Program-made: the position numbers and the translations under genes | The notes under the pieces: generated by a model | The model's input: only the letters and a program-made list of their open reading frames with translations | What the model was told of the DNA's origin: nothing | Database searches by the model: none | Shown here: piece after piece, positions 4,658 through 7,812 of the stretch | Layout of the letters: the number at the start of each line of letters is the position of its first letter | How positions within the stretch are numbered: the first letter of the stretch is position 1 | Source of the DNA: Treponema sp. | Lineage (GTDB): Bacteria; Spirochaetota; Spirochaetia; Treponematales; Breznakiellaceae | DNA length: 7,812 nucleotides | Assembly (NCBI GenBank): GCA_031273405.1 | Contig: JAISRW010000164.1 | Span: forward strand, 1-7,812 | Reading direction: 5' to 3'

Positions 4658-5380
4658 ATGAACACCCAGCAGAAGATACTCATTGTTGATGACGAAGCGA
4701 TAAATCTTGAGTTCTTTGAGGTTATGCTTTCCAAATTGGGCTTTATTGTTGAAAAAGCGGGGGACGGGGTGGAAGCCCTGGAAAAGGTAAAGCGTTTTTT
4801 CCCCGATCTCATCCTGCTGGATAACATAATGCCCAGAATGTCTGGGTGGGAGCTTACCAAAATTCTGAAAAATGATCCCAAATTCCAGGAGATTCCCATC
4901 GTCATGTTCTCGGCCCTGGATGATGTAAAAGACAAGGTAGAGGGCTTTGATCTGGGGGTGGATGATTATATTACCAAACCTTTCAATTTTTCCGAGGTTC
5001 TGGCCCGGATCAGGGTGGTGCTGCGGAACCGGGAACTTTTTGCGCAGATTGCGGTCCGCTCCTCCCGGCTCTCCCTGGCGGAAGAGCTGAGCGCGGACAT
5101 AAAAAATAATCTTCTTGATTTTGTAAAAAGCATTGACGAACTGGACACGGCGATTGTGCAAATCAAAAACGGCGGGGCGATCCTCGAAAAGACCCAGGCT
5201 GTACGGAAGCATATCGCGGAACTGGATGCCAGGATTGAAAAGACACTTGCCGAATGGGAGGATCTCAAGAAAAATGAAATCGGCCTCCCGGTTCTGGAGA
5301 ATCAGATCAGGACCTTTATGCACGAGGAAAAGGAAATAGCATGGCAAAAAGCGCCGGGAAGCGAAAAGAAAACAAAGTAG
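4658..5380 (+). CDS. Response-regulator receiver protein with helical C-terminal region
   Basis: Residues 5-120 are a complete receiver domain: acidic pocket D11 and D12, phospho-acceptor D55 (LILLDNIMP), switch Ser85 (MFSALDD), Tyr104 and Lys107 in YITKPF. It should take phosphate from an unseen histidine kinase. Residues 121-240 form no recognised DNA-binding, GGDEF or other output domain. They are rich in Leu, Glu, Lys and Ala with long predicted helices (about 128-162 and 176-205), probably a coiled coil for protein-protein contact, and end in a Lys-rich tail. AAGGAAGG (4645-4652) fits the ATG. The last 40 nt overlap the bactofilin gene in another frame, so the two are translationally linked. 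No kinase gene is present in the window, so this is an orphan regulator here. The output is unknown; action on the bactofilin is a reasonable guess from gene order only. Confidence 0.9.
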   Translation: MNTQQKILIVDDEAINLEFFEVMLSKLGFIVEKAGDGVEALEKVKRFFPDLILLDNIMPRMSGWELTKILKNDPKFQEIPIVMFSALDDVKDKVEGFDLGVDDYITKPFNFSEVLARIRVVLRNRELFAQIAVRSSRLSLAEELSADIKNNLLDFVKSIDELDTAIVQIKNGGAILEKTQAVRKHIAELDARIEKTLAEWEDLKKNEIGLPVLENQIRTFMHEEKEIAWQKAPGSEKKTK

Positions 5381-5760
5381 TCGTTTTTGGGTATTCCACC
5401 GCCTTCAACGGGTTTTTACGGTTTAAGGAAACTCTCTGCATCAAGGGCAAATTCAAAGGCACCATAGAGGCTTCCGGAGCCCTCATCGTGGATAAAGGCG
5501 CCGTAGTAGAAGCGGATCATATTTCAGTCAGCTCCCTGGAGGTATACGGAACCGTGATAGGCGCCGTCCAGGCGGTGGACAAGATAGACATGTTCCCCGG
5601 CGCGGAGGTGAGGGGCAACCTTGCCGCGGCGCGGCTGCGCATCGCCGACGGGGTTCTCTTCGAGGGCAATTGCAGCATGGCGGGGGCGGACAAGGATGTG
5701 GAGATTTTTTCCCGTCCCACGGAAGAGATAAAGGCTGAATTGCAGAGAACCAATGGATGA
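5341..5760 (+). CDS. Bactofilin (polymer-forming cytoskeletal protein)
   Basis: Bactofilins polymerise without nucleotides into filaments beneath the membrane and serve as scaffolds for cell-wall enzymes, cell shape and polarity. This 139-residue protein shows the single bactofilin domain (about 20-115) with repeating beta-helix rungs, recognisable by the alternating small and beta-branched residues and G-x-I/V turns such as IKGKFKGTIEA, LIVDKGAVVEA, LEVYGTVIGAV and IDMFPGAEVRG. Short charged, probably disordered ends flank it: a basic N-terminus (KSAGKRKENK) and an acidic/polar C-terminus. There is no membrane segment. AAGGA at 5330-5334 supports the ATG at 5341, which lies within the preceding receiver gene. 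It overlaps pncC by 8 nt. In spirochaetes, bactofilins have been tied to helical cell shape, but which role applies here cannot be told. Confidence 0.92.
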   Translation: MAKSAGKRKENKVVVFGYSTAFNGFLRFKETLCIKGKFKGTIEASGALIVDKGAVVEADHISVSSLEVYGTVIGAVQAVDKIDMFPGAEVRGNLAAARLRIADGVLFEGNCSMAGADKDVEIFSRPTEEIKAELQRTNG

Positions 5761-6247
5761 CGCCGGGGGGAGGGAAGAAAGCGCGGCAGGAGAGCTGGTC
5801 CGCCGTCTGGAAAAGCTGGGGAAAACCGCCGCCGCCGCCGAGTCCTGTACCGCCGGTCTGGCGGCTGATTTGATAGCCCGTATTCCCGGAGCTTCCCGGG
5901 TTTTCTGGGGTTCCTTCGTGACCTATAGCGTGGACGCCAAGATCCGTATGCTGGGCCTGGAAGAGGCGCTGATCCGGAACTTCGGCGCCGTAAGCCGGGA
6001 AACCGCCCTTGCCATGGCCGGGGGGGCCCTTGAAAAAAGCGGCGCCGATTATGCCCTTTCGGTGACCGGCCTCGCGGGACCCGGCGGGGACGGTTCGGGG
6101 CTTCCCGTCGGGACCGTGTGGATCGCCACCGCCGCCGCCGGAGGGGAGGCCCGTTCTTCGGTTTTCAGGTTTTCCGGCTCCCGGAACGAAGTCCGTAGCG
6201 CCGCCGCGCAACAAGCGATAGCGGAACTTTTGAGCCGGCTTCCCTGA
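5753..6247 (+). CDS. pncC: Stand-alone CinA C-terminal domain, nicotinamide-nucleotide amidohydrolase (PncC type)
   Basis: PncC deamidates nicotinamide mononucleotide to nicotinic acid mononucleotide in pyridine-nucleotide salvage. The 164-residue protein matches the C-terminal CinA domain alone, without the molybdopterin-like N-terminal half of full CinA. Family motifs are AESCTAGL (29-36) with the presumed catalytic Ser31, SFVTYSVDAKIRMLG (54-68) with Tyr58 and Lys63, GAVSRETALAMA, and VTGLAGPGG followed by PVGTVW. The start overlaps the bactofilin stop by 8 nt and lacks a clear Shine-Dalgarno sequence, so translation probably depends on the upstream gene. The N-terminal 12 residues are Gly/Glu-rich and variable. 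A G7 run sits at 6020-6026. Family members are often annotated as competence-damage proteins; the enzymatic assignment comes from characterised relatives and is likely but unproven here. Confidence 0.9.
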   Translation: MDDAGGREESAAGELVRRLEKLGKTAAAAESCTAGLAADLIARIPGASRVFWGSFVTYSVDAKIRMLGLEEALIRNFGAVSRETALAMAGGALEKSGADYALSVTGLAGPGGDGSGLPVGTVWIATAAAGGEARSSVFRFSGSRNEVRSAAAQQAIAELLSRLP

Positions 6248-6260
6248 CGCCTCGAGCGGC

Positions 6261-6335
6261 ATTGTATCGGGTGATGTTGTATCGGGTAGCATTGTATCGG
6301 ACAGTATTGTATCGAACGGAGTTATATGAACGGCA
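6261..6335. repeat. Five degenerate 15-bp tandem repeats
   Basis: The element TTGTATCG recurs at 6262, 6277, 6292 and 6307, with a decayed fifth copy (TTATATGA) at 6322; the period is exactly 15 bp. The consensus unit is about RTTGTATCGGGTARN. The array starts 13 nt after the pncC stop and ends 2 nt before the -35 of the rho promoter. It codes for nothing credible on either strand. Confidence 0.85.
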
Positions 6336-6337
6336 TA

Positions 6338-6366
6338 TTGACAAAAAGGAGATTTGGGATAATACT
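6338..6366 (+). promoter_or_regulatory. Promoter of rho
   Basis: A perfect TTGACA (6338-6343) and AATACT (6361-6366, four of six matches) are 17 bp apart. The predicted start near 6373 gives rho a leader of about 259 nt. The tandem repeats abut it upstream. Confidence 0.6.
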
Positions 6367-6372
6367 GGTTTA

Positions 6373-6631
6373 AGAAGAAGCGGATAAGGATATTTGGATT
6401 CTTGATCCGCGTGAATGTTTAATCCTTTCAAACTTAAGAATAAAATCATACAGGAATTTATGGCGTTTAATATAAGCGATATATGAGGCGGCTTCAAAAT
6501 GTCAAATTTTGAAATCGAAACCTTAGATTTCATATCTCACCATTTTTGCAGGGTACATGGTCTTTGTTCCGTCCAAGGGGCTTGGGCATGCACCCTTTGC
6601 ACGAAATAAGCTAGAAAACTGGAGTTGAGCA
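6373..6631 (+). promoter_or_regulatory. Long structured leader of rho
   Basis: Beginning just after the predicted start, the leader contains: a 12-bp hairpin at 6380-6410 (6380-6391 with 6398-6410, one bulged G at 6404, loop ATTTGG); a possible 23-codon ORF at 6415-6486; two mutually exclusive hairpins, TTCAAAAT / ATTTTGAA (6493-6500 with 6506-6513) and TGAAATC / GATTTCA (6510-6516 with 6526-6532); and a branched element at 6548-6600, where GCAGGGTACATG (6548-6559) pairs with 6587-6600 through a mismatch and a 2-nt bulge and encloses CCAAG / CTTGG (6573-6577 with 6581-6585). The GGAG ribosome-binding site follows at 6621-6624. E. coli rho also has a long leader in which Rho terminates its own transcript; a comparable role here is inference. 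No known riboswitch was recognised. Confidence 0.5.
6415..6486 (+). CDS. Possible 23-residue leader peptide upstream of rho
   Basis: ATG at 6415 opens a short frame (MFNPFKLKNKIIQEF, then eight more residues) ending in TGA at 6484-6486, between the first leader hairpin and the alternative hairpin pair. No Shine-Dalgarno sequence stands at a proper distance; AAGGA at 6386-6390 is 24 nt away and inside a hairpin. It may be a chance ORF. The E. coli rho leader also contains a small ORF, which is the only reason for listing it. Confidence 0.2.
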   Translation: MFNPFKLKNKIIQEFMAFNISDI

Positions 6632-7812
6632 ATGGCAGTTGTTAGAAGAGGGCGCAAACCGAAAAAGGCTGAAGCTGAAGATCTACCGGGATTTGAAGAA
6701 GAATTAACCCGGTCTGTAACCGAAGAACCCAAGAGCGACGAAAGGGGAGAAGCCCCGCAGCCGCCTCCCGCTAAAGAAGAAAACGGCGGGCGGGGGGGGG
6801 CCAAAACCATTGTGGTCCGGGCGCGGAGTCGGCCCTATTCTAAAGCCTGGGAAAACGGCGGGGCTGAGGAAAGCGCCGCTGCCGACACCCGGCGGTCCAG
6901 GGGCCGGTACGGCCGTTCCTCCGCGGCGGCCCAGCCGGTTCAGGCGCCGGTGGTAACGGGTCCTCCCCGGGAAGAAGCGCCGCCGCCCCGGGAGCAGGCC
7001 CCTCGGGAAGAAGCGCCCCGGGAGCAGGTCCCCCGGGAATCCGCGCCCCTGCCCAGCATGCCCCGGCTGCCTTCCATGCCGGACATCTACGGCCGGCCCG
7101 AGCCCAGGCTTGAGCAGGATAACGGCAAACCCCGGCTTACCATCAACGAGCTCATCAGGCTCAACATGATGGACCTCAGGGAACTGGCGGGGGTCTACAA
7201 TATTTCCCACGACGACATGCTTTCCCTCAAAAAGCAGGAACTGATCTTTTCGATCCTCAAGGCCCATACCGAAAGAGGCGGGGTTATCTACGCCTACGGT
7301 TCCCTGGAGATTCTCCCCGACAGCTACGGCTTCTTGAGGAGCCCCCAGAACTCCTACCTCCCCGGCCCGGACGATATTTATATCAGCCCCAGCCAAATCC
7401 GGCTTTTCGCCCTCAAGACGGGCGACACGGTCTACGGCCAGATCAGGAGCCCCAACAAAGAGGGGGAACGTTTTTTTGCCATGCTCAGGGTGGAAACCGT
7501 AAACTACGACGATCCCACGGTGGCACAGAACCGTATTCCCTTCGATAACCTGACCCCCCTCTACCCGGACCGCAAACTGGACCTTGAAACGGTAACCGAG
7601 GGTATAAGCGAAAGGATCATCAATCTTTTCTGCCCCATAGGAAAAGGGCAGCGGGCCATCATCGTGGCGCCTCCCCGTACCGGGAAGACCATCATGATGC
7701 AGAAGATAGCCAACGCCATCACCAGGAACCATCCCGAGGTCTACCTCATCGTGCTCCTCATAGACGAGCGGCCCGAAGAGGTAACCGACATGGAAAGGAC
7801 GGTACGGGCCGA
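6632..7812 (+). CDS. rho: Transcription termination factor Rho (3' end outside window)
   Basis: Rho is a hexameric RNA-dependent ATPase that ends transcription. The visible 393 residues fall into an N-terminal extension (1-168), the Rho N-terminal helical domain (about 169-215), the cold-shock-like RNA-binding domain (about 216-300; [13 protein letters not shown] with Y232, F234 and R236, and [11 protein letters not shown] with Y250) and the start of the ATPase domain, with P-loop APPRTGKT (346-353, K352) and [10 protein letters not shown] (378-387; E379 and R380 match the catalytic Glu211 and Arg212 of E. coli). The sequence is cut shortly after this motif. The extension is hydrophilic, rich in Pro, Arg, Glu, Ala and Gly, with no predicted fold, starts with a basic RRGRKPKK patch and contains a G9 run and a Pro-Arg-Glu repeat. 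GGAG at 6621-6624 supports the ATG. Large disordered additions in or before the N-terminal domain are known in Rho of several phyla. Confidence 0.96.
   Translation, partial: MAVVRRGRKPKKAEAEDLPGFEEELTRSVTEEPKSDERGEAPQPPPAKEENGGRGGAKTIVVRARSRPYSKAWENGGAEESAAADTRRSRGRYGRSSAAAQPVQAPVVTGPPREEAPPPREQAPREEAPREQVPRESAPLPSMPRLPSMPDIYGRPEPRLEQDNGKPRLTINELIRLNMMDLRELAGVYNISHDDMLSLKKQELIFSILKAHTERGGVIYAYGSLEILPDSYGFLRSPQNSYLPGPDDIYISPSQIRLFALKTGDTVYGQIRSPNKEGERFFAMLRVETVNYDDPTVAQNRIPFDNLTPLYPDRKLDLETVTEGISERIINLFCPIGKGQRAIIVAPPRTGKTIMMQKIANAITRNHPEVYLIVLLIDERPEEVTDMERTVRA
6962..7048 (+). repeat. Pro-Arg-Glu repeat within the Rho extension
   Basis: Residues 111-139 contain five near-repeats of PRExx[25 protein letters not shown] and PRESAP. 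At DNA level CGGGAAGAAGCGCC recurs at 6968 and 7004, and CCCCGGGAGCAGG at 6986 and 7016. An extra Pro pair after the first unit shifts the spacing, which suggests expansion by slippage. Confidence 0.8.

Noticed and set aside
5528..6292. Minus-strand ORF over bactofilin and pncC whose start carries YNxxRYN-type repeats
   Set aside because: The repeats come from the 15-bp DNA array and the rest is the complement of two real genes.
6246..6329. Frameshifted extension of PncC through the 15-bp repeats
   Set aside because: PncC is already full length at its TGA, and no slippery sequence is seen at the end of the gene; the extension would be a short Ile/Val/Ser peptide.
6261..6335. CRISPR array
   Set aside because: Units are 15 bp, contiguous and lack spacers.
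6704..7732. Long minus-strand ORF of 342 codons opposite rho
   Set aside because: It lies antisense to an unmistakable rho frame, its product is Gly/Pro/Arg low-complexity typical of the complement of GC-rich coding DNA, and it has no recognisable domain.

Overview
The window reads as a chromosomal segment of a spirochaete, most likely a Treponema-type organism with GC-rich coding DNA. The basis is gene content and order: rpsT, an HU/IHF-family gene, lnt, a receiver protein, a bactofilin and rho. From memory, similar neighbourhoods (rpsT, HU/Hbb, lnt, rho) occur in Treponema and Borrelia; this could not be checked here. All recognised genes except the one at the left edge run on the + strand.

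Layout. Positions 1-115 look like the end of an insertion sequence on the - strand: the first 14 codons of an InsA-like zinc-ribbon transposase ORF, a long imperfect hairpin around its start codon, and an IS1-like terminus. Positions 116-325 are non-coding, with two short hairpins and a strongly pyrimidine-rich tract. At 326-1141 lies a ZIP-family metal transporter whose extended -10 box sits so close to the ATG that the mRNA is probably leaderless. Positions 1142-1859 hold no supported gene; they contain three degenerate copies of a palindromic repeat and, next to the following gene, a set of nested inverted repeats.

Positions 1860-4519 form a compact cluster: a 56-residue Cys4 protein of unknown function, rpsT with a TTG start, an HU/IHF-family protein, and lnt, whose ATG overlaps the HU stop. 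It ends in a weak terminator-like hairpin. Positions 4658-6247 form a second cluster with overlapping genes: a receiver protein with a helical, non-DNA-binding C-terminus, a bactofilin, and a stand-alone CinA C-terminal-domain amidohydrolase (PncC type). A TTGACA promoter precedes it.

Positions 6261-6335 carry five degenerate 15-bp tandem repeats, directly followed by a TTGACA promoter, a leader of about 259 nt with several hairpins, and rho. Rho runs off the right edge. It has an N-terminal disordered extension of about 168 residues that includes a G9 tract and a Pro-Arg-Glu repeat.

The first cluster serves basic information processing and lipoprotein maturation. The second joins a signalling receiver, a cytoskeletal polymer and a pyridine-nucleotide salvage enzyme; its shared purpose is not evident from sequence. 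The most unusual parts are the non-coding ones: the rho leader, the hairpin repeats, the leaderless ZIP promoter and the hairpin over the transposase start.
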